Source: Clostridia bacterium (lineage in GTDB: Bacteria; Bacillota; Clostridia; Oscillospirales; CAG-272). Taken from it: a DNA stretch of 40,793 nucleotides. The notes beneath the pieces are model-generated. The model was not told the origin of the DNA. It did no database searches and saw only the letters and a list, made by a program, of their open reading frames with translations. Positions 23,307 through 31,093 of the stretch are shown here, one piece after another. Within the stretch, counting starts at the first letter, position 1, and the number at the start of each line of letters is the position of its first letter. The position numbers and the translations under genes are program-made. The stretch spans positions 1 through 40,793 of the forward strand of contig JAFTSW010000010.1 in NCBI GenBank assembly GCA_017467085.1, written 5' to 3'.

Positions 23307-25169
23307 TTGAAATCTGCGCAACAGACTAAGACCCAGAATCCCTCCTCCGCGCGCTATCGTATGATGGCAATTAAAGCAGGGCTTGACCTGGTTGCCGTTC
23401 TTGTGGCAAGCGTTTTAGCCCCCCTGTTTCTGAGAGATTGGAGCTTCTTTACCCTGCGTCCGTCCCTCTTTTTGTGCGTAGGCATCCGCCTTGCGGCGGT
23501 TTTGCTGTTTTTCTTCGTGTTCCACCAGTACAGAGTATCCTACACCTTTTTCGGCGTGTACGATATGCTGCTCTTTGGCGGTGCCTTTGCCTTCGTGGCG
23601 GCAACGGAGATTGTCGCCTGCGTTACCTTCCGTTCGGTGGATTTGACGCAGAGCTTCTTCTATTGCTTCCTGCTTGGCTTTGGTCTTATCTTTTTGCGGC
23701 TTTTCGTCCGCCTGCAATCCTATGCGATTGCCAAGCGCTTTCACGCAACGGCGCAGAAGAAGGTGCTTATCGTGGGCGCGGGTATGGCAGGCGCCACCCT
23801 TATCAAGGAGCTGCAAAGCACCGATAAGGAAAACTTCCGTCCCGTGGCTATCGTGGACGATAATCCCAGAAAGATAGGGGAGTACGTCCAAGGCGTCAAG
23901 GTTGTGGGTACTGTGGACGAGGTTGCCTATTATGCCAATCTTTACGGCGTTTCCCATATCTTTGTTGCCATTCCCTCGGCAAGCGCCAAGGTGCTGCGTG
24001 ACATTTATCAGAAATGCCAGGTGCCTGGGGTCAAGGTGCAAACCCTCCCCGGACTCTACCAGCTGGCAAGTGGCGTTGTTAACGTCAGCAAGATAAGAGA
24101 CGTGGACGTGCAGGACCTGCTTGGCAGAGAGCCCTTTACCGTCAATATCGACGAGATTACCGAATATATCGAAAACAACGTGGTACTCGTCACGGGTGGC
24201 GGCGGAAGCATCGGTAGCGAGCTTTGCCGTCAGATTGCCACCCACCGCCCCCGTCAGCTGATTATCTTTGACGTGTACGAAAACAACGCCTACGATATTC
24301 AGCAGGAGCTGCTCCGCAAGTACGAGTCCTTGAATCTTCTCGTCCTCATCGGCAGTGTTCGTGACAAGGGCAAGATGGAGGACGTGTTCCGCAGATACCG
24401 CCCCGATATCGTCTTTAACGCCGCCGCCCATAAGCACGTTCCCCTGATGGAAACCAGCCCCAATGAAGCGGTAAAGAATAACGTGTTCGGAACCTTGAAC
24501 GTGGCAAAATGCGCCGATGCCTACGGCGCCAAGTGCTTCGTGCAAATCAGTACGGACAAGGCAGTTAACCCCACCAATATTATGGGCGCCACCAAGCGGC
24601 TCTGCGAAATGATTGTGCAGGCACTGGGCAGACACTCCAAGACCCGCTTCGTTGCGGTTCGCTTTGGCAACGTTCTCGGCTCCAACGGTAGTGTAATCCC
24701 CCTCTTCAAGAAGCAAATTGCGGAGGGTGGCCCCGTTACCGTAACGGATAAAAACATCGTCCGCTATTTTATGACCATTCCCGAGGCGGTCAGCCTGGTT
24801 TTGCAGGCAGGCGCCTACGCCAAGTGCGGTGAAATCTTCGTTCTGGATATGGGCGAGCAGGTCAGAATATATGACCTTGCGGTCAATCTGATTCGTCTGA
24901 GCGGCCTTGAGCCCGAAAAGGATATTCCCATCGTTTGTACGGGGCTTCGTCCCGGCGAGAAGCTGTACGAGGAGCGCTTGATGAGCGAGGAGGGAATGCA
25001 AAGAACGGAAAACGAGATGATTAGCATCGGCAAGCCCTTGGAGTTTGATGAGGACACCTTCTTCGAGAAGCTGGATGCGCTTTATACCGCGGCGTATGCC
25101 GAAACCGACGATATGAAGGAAATGATTCACCAGCTTGTCCCTACCTACAAAATCGACAAAAGAGCATAA
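23307..25169 (+). CDS. Polysaccharide biosynthesis protein, CapD/PglF-type nucleoside-diphosphate-sugar dehydratase
   Basis: This 620-residue membrane protein has four hydrophobic helices in the first 150 residues, a first Rossmann-like domain (KKVLIVGAGMAGATLIKELQ at about 151-170), and a large extended-SDR domain (NVVLVTGGGGSIGSELCRQI at about 288-307). The dehydratase signature in the SDR domain includes DKAVNPTN at about 413 and GATKRLCEM, where the usual Tyr is replaced by Met. That pattern is typical of PglF/CapD-type UDP-GlcNAc 4,6-dehydratases. It makes a nucleotide-linked 4-keto-6-deoxy sugar for surface glycans. The TTG at 23307 was chosen over the GTG at 23298 because that GTG is part of the ribosome binding site AAAGAGGTG. 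Confidence 0.9.
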   Translation: MKSAQQTKTQNPSSARYRMMAIKAGLDLVAVLVASVLAPLFLRDWSFFTLRPSLFLCVGIRLAAVLLFFFVFHQYRVSYTFFGVYDMLLFGGAFAFVAATEIVACVTFRSVDLTQSFFYCFLLGFGLIFLRLFVRLQSYAIAKRFHATAQKKVLIVGAGMAGATLIKELQSTDKENFRPVAIVDDNPRKIGEYVQGVKVVGTVDEVAYYANLYGVSHIFVAIPSASAKVLRDIYQKCQVPGVKVQTLPGLYQLASGVVNVSKIRDVDVQDLLGREPFTVNIDEITEYIENNVVLVTGGGGSIGSELCRQIATHRPRQLIIFDVYENNAYDIQQELLRKYESLNLLVLIGSVRDKGKMEDVFRRYRPDIVFNAAAHKHVPLMETSPNEAVKNNVFGTLNVAKCADAYGAKCFVQISTDKAVNPTNIMGATKRLCEMIVQALGRHSKTRFVAVRFGNVLGSNGSVIPLFKKQIAEGGPVTVTDKNIVRYFMTIPEAVSLVLQAGAYAKCGEIFVLDMGEQVRIYDLAVNLIRLSGLEPEKDIPIVCTGLRPGEKLYEERLMSEEGMQRTENEMISIGKPLEFDEDTFFEKLDALYTAAYAETDDMKEMIHQLVPTYKIDKRA

Positions 25170-25174
25170 TGTGA

Positions 25175-25211
25175 CTCCGCGGTAAGGTCCCCTTTGCCGC
25201 GGAGATTTTTT
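25175..25211 (+). terminator. Intrinsic terminator after the CapD-like gene
   Basis: CTCCGCGG (25175-25182) and CCGCGGAG (25197-25204) form an 8-bp stem with a 14-base loop, followed by ATTTTTTAG. Confidence 0.85.
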
Positions 25212-25238
25212 AGAGGAGAAGAAACGAAAGGATTGTAT

Positions 25239-26336
25239 ATGGAAAAAGGAAAAGCCGTGCTTCTTAAAAAAATTCCAAGACCTCTTTTTTTCATAGGCGG
25301 TCTTTTTCTCCTATGTCTGCTTCTTCATCTTTTCTCGGCGCTCTTCACTCCCGTTGCCGATTTTGCCCACCGCTATATAGCGGCGCCCGTGCGTGCCCTA
25401 CTGGGATATATCACAGGGCTTTTCCCCTTCTCCTTGGCAGAATGGGTGATTTTGCTCATTCCCCTTTGGCTCTTTCTTCTGGTCTTTTGCGCCGTGAAGG
25501 CGGCGCGCTCGGGAAAAGCAACCAAGCGGATGATAGCGGTGCTTCTCGCCCTTCTGATGGTTTTCTACGTTCTCTTCGTCTTGACCCTGGGGCTCGGCTA
25601 TCTGACTACTCCCCTGGACGGGCGCCTTGCGCTTCCCGAGGTGAAGGTAAACGCCGCCTCCCTTTATCAGACGGCAGAATGGCTTTTAGAGGAAATAGAG
25701 CGTGTTTTGCCCCAAAGCATCGGGGAGGAGGGAAGCCTCTTGCCCTATTCCTATGCCGAAATGAATAGCGCCCTACGGGAGGGCTACCGTAGCTTGAAGG
25801 GGCAGTATACCTTTCTTTCTACCTTGGAGGTGGGCACCAAGCCCATTTTAGCCTCCCACCCGATGGCGTATACAGGTATCACGGGCATTTATACCTTCTT
25901 TACGGGGGAAGCAAACGTCAATACCGTCTATCCCGACTACGCCACCGTCTTTACCGCCGCCCACGAAATGGCGCATCAACGGGGCATTTCCCGTGAGGAC
26001 GAGGCAAACTTCGTGGCGTTCTTGGCTTGCGCCGCCGCCGAGGACCCCTATATCCGCTATGCAGGGCATCTGAATCTCCTTCAGTACGTCTATAACGCCC
26101 TCTACAGGGCAGATAAGGAGCTTGCCCTGTCGCTCCCCTTGCCCGATGGCGTTAAGAAGGAATTTAACGCCTATAACGCCGTTTACGATAAATACGATAA
26201 CAGGGGCATTGGCGCCTTCTCGGAGGCGGTCAATAACGCCTATTTAGAGGCAATGGGTACAGAGGGTGTTGTCAGCTACGGGCTGGTGGTGAACCTGGCT
26301 GTTGCGTACCGTGACAGCCTCTCGGCAGATAAATAA
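25239..26336 (+). CDS. DUF3810 family membrane protein with HExxH motif
   Basis: This 365-residue protein has three hydrophobic helices in the first 130 residues (about 14-35, 60-85 and 100-125) and then an outer or cytosolic catalytic-looking domain. The motif AAHEMAHQRGISREDEANFVAFLAC is the hallmark of DUF3810: HEMAH is a zinc-binding HExxH and the following Glu can be the third ligand. The family is thought to be membrane metalloproteases, but substrates are unknown. The ATG at 25239 follows GAAAGGA; an upstream in-frame ATG has no ribosome binding site. It is monocistronic, between two terminators. Confidence 0.85.
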   Translation: MEKGKAVLLKKIPRPLFFIGGLFLLCLLLHLFSALFTPVADFAHRYIAAPVRALLGYITGLFPFSLAEWVILLIPLWLFLLVFCAVKAARSGKATKRMIAVLLALLMVFYVLFVLTLGLGYLTTPLDGRLALPEVKVNAASLYQTAEWLLEEIERVLPQSIGEEGSLLPYSYAEMNSALREGYRSLKGQYTFLSTLEVGTKPILASHPMAYTGITGIYTFFTGEANVNTVYPDYATVFTAAHEMAHQRGISREDEANFVAFLACAAAEDPYIRYAGHLNLLQYVYNALYRADKELALSLPLPDGVKKEFNAYNAVYDKYDNRGIGAFSEAVNNAYLEAMGTEGVVSYGLVVNLAVAYRDSLSADK

Positions 26337-26340
26337 AAGA

Positions 26341-26400
26341 ACTGTGATAAGGCTTTCGTCCTGAAAGGACAATTCTCGCCTTATCACAGTCTTTTTTTCT
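26341..26400 (+). terminator. Branched intrinsic terminator after the DUF3810 gene
   Basis: ACTGTGATAAGGC (26341-26353) and GCCTTATCACAGT (26378-26390) form a 13-bp perfect stem; inside the loop GTCC and GGAC (26358-26370) form a small second hairpin. A run of seven T follows. Confidence 0.85.
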
Positions 26401-26465
26401 TCGCATAAAATGAAAATGAAGCAACAGAAATTGCTGATTTTTTATTTTAGAACGAGGTGAATAGG

Positions 26466-27725
26466 GTGGCATACTGTATCAACGGAGGAAGAGCGCTTTC
26501 GGGCGAGGTCTCGGCGCAAGGGTCTAAAAACGCCGCCTTGCCTATTCTTTTTGCCTGTATGGCGGTACGGGGAAGGGTGCTTCTGTCCCATCTTCCCGCC
26601 ATTTCCGATATCGAAAAAACCAAGGCGCTGCTGTCGGAGTTCGGCGCCGTCTTTGAAAGCACAGAGGAGGGGCTTTTGGTGGATACCACCTATATCCATC
26701 CTGCCGTAGCATCCCCCTCTCATACGGGCGCCACACGGGCGTCCTCCTACCTTTTGGGTGTGGGGCTTGGCTGCTTTGGTGAGGTGCGGCTTTCTCCCTC
26801 GGGGGGCTGTAATTTGGGAAAGCGCCCTTTGGATATACATAAGGGCGCCTTGGAGGCGTTAGGCGCCCTCTGGCAGGAGGAAGAGGGAAGCATCCATCTA
26901 TATGCCTCCCGTCTGTCGGGGCGAAGGGTGCGCCTACCTTATCGCTCGGTGGGCGCCACCGTCAATCTTCTCCTTGCCGCCCTCTTCGCCGAGGGAAGAA
27001 CCGACATTTACAACTACGCAAGAGAAGGGCATATTCGGGAGCTTTTGCGCTTTTTGCGCGCCGTAGGCGCCGAGGTAGCGGAAACCCCCACCAGGCTGAC
27101 CGTCTGGGGCAAGCGCCCTCTGCATTCTGCCGCCTTTCGTGTGTCGGGGGACGAAATAGAGGCGGCAACCTATTTAATGGGGGGCGTGGCAACGGGCGGC
27201 AGGGTCCGTGTGTCGGGCATTTCTCCCGAGGGGCTTTTTCCTCTTCTTCATACCCTTGGCAAAATGGGGGTGAAGGTCGAAACAGAAAAAGACGCCGTTG
27301 CCGTTTTGGCAAGAGGGCGCCTTTATGGGACTGACGTGGTTTGCCGTCCCCATCCCGGCTTCCCCACCGACCTGCATCCGCAAATGAGCGTCCTGCTTGC
27401 CCTGTCCGAAACGGGCGGCAGTGTGCGGGATACCGTCTTTCCCGACCGCTTTGGCTATGCCGACGCCCTTGCGAAAATGGGTGGGGCGTATAGACGGCGT
27501 GGCAGTACCATCCGCCTTTTTCCCTCCGTTCTCCGCGGCGCCGCCGTCGCCGCCCCCGACCTACGGGCAGGGGCGGCATTGACCATTGCCGCCTTGGCGG
27601 CAGAGGGAAGGACCCTCTTAGAGGGGGAAGCCTTTATTGGGCGCGGCTATGAGAGCTTTGCGGAAAAATGGCAGTCCTTAGGTGGGGATATAACCCTCCT
27701 TCCTTCAGCGCCGCCTTCTCCTTGA
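26466..27725 (+). CDS. murA: UDP-N-acetylglucosamine 1-carboxyvinyltransferase (MurA)
   Basis: This 419-residue EPSP-type enzyme transfers enolpyruvate to UDP-GlcNAc in the first committed step of peptidoglycan synthesis. Lys and Asn of GSKNAALP (about 20-27), the loop SGGCNLGKRPLDIH with the fosfomycin-target cysteine (about 116-129), the catalytic Asp in PTDLHPQM (about 301), and the tail motif IGRGYESFAEKWQSLGGDI are all present. The usual ENRFMH motif reads PDRFGYADAL, so this is a divergent member and could be the second MurA copy common in Bacillota. The GTG at 26466 was preferred to a GTG nine bases upstream that overlaps GAGGTG, the ribosome binding site. Its 3' end overlaps the convergent membrane-protein gene by 21 bases. 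Confidence 0.88.
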   Translation: MAYCINGGRALSGEVSAQGSKNAALPILFACMAVRGRVLLSHLPAISDIEKTKALLSEFGAVFESTEEGLLVDTTYIHPAVASPSHTGATRASSYLLGVGLGCFGEVRLSPSGGCNLGKRPLDIHKGALEALGALWQEEEGSIHLYASRLSGRRVRLPYRSVGATVNLLLAALFAEGRTDIYNYAREGHIRELLRFLRAVGAEVAETPTRLTVWGKRPLHSAAFRVSGDEIEAATYLMGGVATGGRVRVSGISPEGLFPLLHTLGKMGVKVETEKDAVAVLARGRLYGTDVVCRPHPGFPTDLHPQMSVLLALSETGGSVRDTVFPDRFGYADALAKMGGAYRRRGSTIRLFPSVLRGAAVAAPDLRAGAALTIAALAAEGRTLLEGEAFIGRGYESFAEKWQSLGGDITLLPSAPPSP

Positions 27726-28130
27726 AGCGGTGCTACCGCCCCAGATACCGCCGAACAGCGCAAATAGCACAAGGGTTGCCCGTGTCACAAGGGCAAAGAG
27801 CAGGGTAGAGCCCTCATTGGGAAGGAAAAGAGAAAGCAAAAATAAAAGCAGTAACACAACGCCCCCGAGGGTGAGCCCTGCCAAGGCGCCCTGCCCCTTG
27901 TTTCGTCTGCCTGCGGCAAAGCCGCCGATAAAGGTGGCAAGAGAAAGTCCCAAAAAGCCGAAGAGTGAGGCGTTTTTAGCAGGGTCATCCGTTTGCATCA
28001 GCAAAAAGGAGGCAAGGAGAAGAAATCCAATCTCCACCAAGGCCGTTACAAGAAAGCCAAAGGCAACACTGCGTAAAAGACCGCCGCGGCGGCGCCCTGC
28101 CAAGCGCGCCGTTCTATGAGCCGAATCCAT
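27705..28130 (-). CDS. TIGR04086-type four-helix membrane protein
   Basis: This 141-residue protein has four hydrophobic helices (about 18-42, 57-76, 82-107 and 112-135) and a basic tail of arginines. Length, helix pattern (FGFLGLSLATFIGGFAAGRRNKGQGALAGL) and position beside yajC fit the TIGR04086 family of Firmicutes membrane proteins, whose function is unknown. The ATG at 28130 follows GGAGG with seven T between them; that GGAGG is the 3' arm of the yajC terminator. The gene's end overlaps murA tail to tail. Confidence 0.75.
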   Translation of the reverse strand: MDSAHRTARLAGRRRGGLLRSVAFGFLVTALVEIGFLLLASFLLMQTDDPAKNASLFGFLGLSLATFIGGFAAGRRNKGQGALAGLTLGGVVLLLLFLLSLFLPNEGSTLLFALVTRATLVLFALFGGIWGGSTASRRRRR

Positions 28131-28138
28131 AAAAAAAC

Positions 28139-28170
28139 CTCCGCATACGTTTTGTTCAACATATGCGGAG
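28139..28170 (-). terminator. yajC terminator overlapping the ribosome binding site of the next gene
   Basis: On the minus strand CTCCGCATA (28162-28170) pairs with TATGCGGAG (28139-28147), followed by GTTTTTTT and then ATG. The downstream ribosome binding site GGAGG is inside the stem. Converse T-runs on the plus strand (GCTTTCTTTTT) may also let it act in the other direction. Confidence 0.7.
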
Positions 28171-28191
28171 AGCTTTCTTTTTATGACGGAA

Positions 28192-28662
28192 TTAAGCCTT
28201 GGGCTCCTCGTCAGCTGCGGGAGCAGCCTCATCGGGAGTAGATTTTTCAATCTTCTTTTCCTCTGCCTTTTCCTTGGCAGGCTCAATAGCGGAGGGCGTT
28301 GCTGCTGCCTCCTCGGTATCCTCCTCGGCGTTAGCCTTCACGGTTACCTCGCGGACAGCCGTCTTGAGGAAACGAATCTTCACGCGGTCCTTGCCCGTTG
28401 CGATGGTGATGGTGTCGCCCTTAACGCTGACGACCTGACCGACAATTCCGCCGATGGTGACGATTTCATCGCCCACCTCCAGAGAATTTCTCATGTTGGC
28501 GGCTTCCTTCTCCTGCTTCTTCTGGGGACGGATGAGGAAGAAATAGAACACAACCACAACCAGAACCAGCATCACGATGGTTACCCAGCTGCCGCCGGGG
28601 TTGTTAGCACCGTCGGTGCCGGCGCCCGAATTGTCCAACAAAAACGAAAGTACGTTTTGCAT
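28192..28662 (-). CDS. yajC: Preprotein translocase subunit YajC
   Basis: This 156-residue protein has one membrane helix (about 26-43) followed by the YajC hallmark FLIRPQKKQEKEAANMRNSLEVGDEIVTIGGIVGQVVSV at about 42-80. YajC joins SecD-SecF at the Sec translocon. The C-terminal 50 residues are an acidic, low-complexity tail rich in Glu, Ala and Lys, longer than in most YajC proteins. The start follows AAGGAG and a sigma-A promoter lies about 35 bases upstream of it. Confidence 0.95.
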   Translation of the reverse strand: MQNVLSFLLDNSGAGTDGANNPGGSWVTIVMLVLVVVVFYFFLIRPQKKQEKEAANMRNSLEVGDEIVTIGGIVGQVVSVKGDTITIATGKDRVKIRFLKTAVREVTVKANAEEDTEEAAATPSAIEPAKEKAEEKKIEKSTPDEAAPAADEEPKA

Positions 28663-28695
28663 AATGAACTCCTTTTCTTTATTTAATACTCATCT

Positions 28696-28724
28696 ATTAT
28701 ATCGGATTATTTTGATTTCGTCAA
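28696..28724 (-). promoter_or_regulatory. Sigma-A promoter of yajC
   Basis: On the minus strand TTGACG (28719-28724) and TATAAT (28696-28701) are 17 bases apart. The leader is about 28 nt. Confidence 0.8.
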
Positions 28725-28783
28725 TAGATTTTGCGGTTTTTTCGGCAAAAAGGGGAAAGTTTTACAAAACCGACACCTTTTTA

Positions 28784-29320
28784 TCAGTAATCCCGATGGC
28801 TCTTGCGGTAGGCGCGAATAAAGCGGAAGGTCTCTTTTTCTCCCTTTTCCGCCAGCATACGCAATAGCATCTCCAAAAAATCCGAGGTTTCCTTGTGAAT
28901 GGAGCGATTGATTTTTCCGCGCTCAAAGTATTCCAAGGGGTGGCTGTCCTTGTATGCCTTTCCCTGGTAGATTTTGCTGGCGGCAACCCTGTCGCAGAAC
29001 ATCTCTAAAACAAAGCGAAGAGGCATCTTGACAGGCGCGTACACCTTGGTCTTGGGGTCAATATCCACCCAGTATTCAAAATGGTGGCGGTTGCGCCCCT
29101 TGTGGTGCATCCAGGCGGTGGAATAGCCGTGCAGCTCTCTCTCCTTTTCGTTGGGGCTGCGGGTGCCAAGATAATATTTAGCCCCTCTGAAAAACTCGGT
29201 AGGGGAGTATTTGGATAAATCGTGGAACAAGCCCTGAAAGCCAATGCCCGCCTTGAAGCAATGGGCAATCACGCGGTGCCTGTGGCGTGTGATGGTGAAA
29301 AAATGGCGAAAAATGTGCAT
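28784..29320 (-). CDS. DUF5662 family protein
   Basis: This 178-residue protein matches DUF5662: ITRHRHRVIAHCFKAGIGFQGLFHDLSKYSPTEF near the start, HHKGRNRHHFEYW at about 79-91, and MPLRFVLEMFCDRVAASKIYQGK at about 103-125. The paired histidines and HD (LFHDLSKYS) resemble HD-domain metal sites, so it could be a metal-dependent phosphohydrolase, but the family has no known function that I can name. No signal peptide or membrane helix is present. The start at 29320 follows AGGAGC; a longer frame upstream lacks a ribosome binding site. The gene stands alone. Confidence 0.8.
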   Translation of the reverse strand: MHIFRHFFTITRHRHRVIAHCFKAGIGFQGLFHDLSKYSPTEFFRGAKYYLGTRSPNEKERELHGYSTAWMHHKGRNRHHFEYWVDIDPKTKVYAPVKMPLRFVLEMFCDRVAASKIYQGKAYKDSHPLEYFERGKINRSIHKETSDFLEMLLRMLAEKGEKETFRFIRAYRKSHRDY

Positions 29321-29405
29321 AAGCGCTCCTTGCAAGCTTTTTACACCCCATTGTACCACCAATTTTTGCTTTTTGCAAGAGTTAGGTAAAAAAATGCGCT
29401 TTGAC

Positions 29406-29434
29406 TTGACAAAAGAGGCAAGCTGATGTAGAAT
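29406..29434 (+). promoter_or_regulatory. Sigma-A promoter of the ATP-grasp operon
   Basis: TTGACA (29406-29411) and TAGAAT (29429-29434) are 17 bases apart; transcription should start near 29441. Confidence 0.8.
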
Positions 29435-29466
29435 AAAGCCGTAAAAATAAAAGGGAGGACGGCGCC

Positions 29467-30342
29467 TTGAAGGGAATTCTGCTTGTCAATCATTTTTATC
29501 AAAGCCGGGGGCTTTCTGCCCTTTGCGGGCGCTTGGAGGAGGAAGCCGCGGCTCTTGGTGTTGTCTTGGAGCGCCGCACCGCCGCCGCCTTTTTAACCCC
29601 CCTCGGTGCCCCCCTCGCCCCCGATTTTGATTTCGTGCTTTTCTGGGACAAGGATATCCTTTTGGCGCGGCGCTTCGAGGCGGCTGGTCTCCCCGTCCTT
29701 AATACGGCAGACGCCATTGCCCTCTGTGACGATAAGGGCGCCTCTGCCCTGGCGTTTGAAAAGCAAGGGCTCGCAATGCCCAAAACCCTTCTTGCACCCT
29801 TCACCTATTCTCCTGTCGGCTATACCGATACCGACTTTGTAAAAACGGCAGTCGCCGCCCTGGGGCTCCCCGTGGTTATCAAGGAGCTGTTCGGCTCCTT
29901 CGGTGCCCAGGTCTACCTTGCCCGAAGCCTCAAGGAGGCAGAAGCCACCGTCCAAGCCATCTCCCCCCGTCCCTTTTTGATGCAGGAATTTATCGCCGCC
30001 TCCGTCGGCAGGGATATCCGTGTCAACGTGGTGGGAGAGAGAGTTATAGCGGCAATGGAGCGCCGCGGTAGGGAAGGGGACTTCCGCTCCAATATCGCCG
30101 CAGGCGGTAGTGGCACCCCCGTCCGTCTTTCGCCCGAGGCAGAGGCGCTTGCCTTAGGGGCGGTGAAGGCTGTCGGCGCCGATTTCGCGGGAGTCGATTT
30201 GCTCCTTGGGGAGGGCGGTACCCCCTTGCTCTGCGAAATCAATTCCAACCCCCATTTTATCGGCTCGGAGCGCTATTGCGGCGCCAATATCGCCAAGGAA
30301 ATTATCACCCATATTATCCAAAAAGTGAGGAAAACGCTATGA
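29467..30342 (+). CDS. ATP-grasp (RimK-like) ligase
   Basis: This 291-residue protein has the ATP-grasp fold. An N-terminal preATP domain with VLFWDKDILLARRFEAAGLPVLNTADAIALCDDK precedes the ATP-binding core. In the core, PVVIKELFGSFGAQVYLARS (about 136-155) is the nucleotide-binding strand with a lysine that contacts the phosphates, LMQEFIAASVGRDIRVNVVGERVIAAMERR (about 171-200) is the lid region, and GVDLLLGEGGTPLLCEINSNPHF (about 242-264) holds the metal-binding Glu and Asn. RimK-type enzymes add amino acids to carboxyl ends or to small molecules; the substrate here is unknown. The TTG at 29467 follows GGGAGG nine bases upstream. Its stop overlaps the next start (ATGA). Confidence 0.85.
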   Translation: MKGILLVNHFYQSRGLSALCGRLEEEAAALGVVLERRTAAAFLTPLGAPLAPDFDFVLFWDKDILLARRFEAAGLPVLNTADAIALCDDKGASALAFEKQGLAMPKTLLAPFTYSPVGYTDTDFVKTAVAALGLPVVIKELFGSFGAQVYLARSLKEAEATVQAISPRPFLMQEFIAASVGRDIRVNVVGERVIAAMERRGREGDFRSNIAAGGSGTPVRLSPEAEALALGAVKAVGADFAGVDLLLGEGGTPLLCEINSNPHFIGSERYCGANIAKEIITHIIQKVRKTL

Positions 30343-31028
30343 TACTGAAAATCGGCACCTATAATATTGCCCACGGCGCCTTTGCCGACCTTGATATGTC
30401 CCTCTTAGGTAAAGACATCAAGGAGGCAGGGCTTGACATTGTGGGCTTGCAGGAGGTAGATAGAAATACCGCGCGCGTCTTTGGCAGAGATACCCTTTCG
30501 GAGCTGCAAAAAGCATCGGGGCTCGGCTACCGCCGCTACTGTAAAACCATCGATTTGCAGGGCGGCGTCTATGGGCACGCCATGCTCTCCCGTTTCCCCC
30601 TGCTTTCCTATCGCCGCCTCCTTTTGCCAATGTTAGAGGGCGGTAAGGATACCGAGCCGCGCTGTGTCGCCCTGGCGACCCTCTCGGTAGAGGGCAAGCC
30701 CTTCACCTTTGCCAATACCCACCTGTGCTGGGGCGCGCCTGCCGCAAGAGAAGCGCAGTTTGCCCTTCTGCAAAGCACCCTCTCTGCCCCCTATATTCTG
30801 ACGGGTGACTTCAATATCACGGATTTTTCCGAATACGAGGTGCTTACGGGTGCCGCCCGGGTCAACCGCAAGGAAGCCCCCATCTATTCCTTCCACGGCT
30901 TTGACAAGGGACCTCATCAGCCCATTGATAACGTCATCTTTACCCCCGAATTTCGCCTGGTCGACGTCGCCCTGCAAGACGTGCGGCACTCCGACCACTA
31001 TATGCTCACCGCGACCCTTGAATTTTAA
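30339..31028 (+). CDS. Endonuclease/exonuclease/phosphatase (EEP) family protein
   Basis: This 229-residue protein has the EEP fold, as in DNase I and sphingomyelinases: KIGTYNIAHGAF at about 4-15, the metal-binding Glu in GLQEVDRNT at about 37-45, NTHLCWG at about 124-130, the TGDFNITDFSEYEVL block at about 152-166, and the histidine motif HSDHYML at about 215-221. It is probably cytoplasmic, because there is no signal peptide. It starts inside the last codon of the ATP-grasp gene, so the two are translationally coupled. It may hydrolyse a phosphodiester or phosphomonoester; the substrate is unknown. The same pair in other genomes would be informative. Confidence 0.88.
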   Translation: MILKIGTYNIAHGAFADLDMSLLGKDIKEAGLDIVGLQEVDRNTARVFGRDTLSELQKASGLGYRRYCKTIDLQGGVYGHAMLSRFPLLSYRRLLLPMLEGGKDTEPRCVALATLSVEGKPFTFANTHLCWGAPAAREAQFALLQSTLSAPYILTGDFNITDFSEYEVLTGAARVNRKEAPIYSFHGFDKGPHQPIDNVIFTPEFRLVDVALQDVRHSDHYMLTATLEF

Positions 31029-31046
31029 TATATCAACGTAAAAAAC

Positions 31047-31087
31047 AGCAAGCATACAAGATTTTCTTCCTGTATGCTTGCTTTTTT
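31047..31087 (+). terminator. Terminator between the EEP gene and ruvB
   Basis: AGCAAGCATACA (31047-31058) and TGTATGCTTGCT (31071-31082) form a 12-bp perfect stem with a T-run after it. The A-run before the stem gives a weaker terminator for the convergent ruvAB operon. Confidence 0.85.
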
Positions 31088-31093
31088 ATGCTC

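Noticed and set aside
23415..25130. A 571-codon open frame antisense to the CapD-like gene
   Set aside because: It has no ribosome binding site or recognisable domain, and the plus-strand frame is an obvious complete enzyme. Long antisense frames are expected with this GC-rich codon use.
26420..26446. Small AGCAA/TTGCT hairpin and T-run before murA
   Set aside because: The stem is only 5 bp; it could be part of a terminator or leader but is too weak to call.
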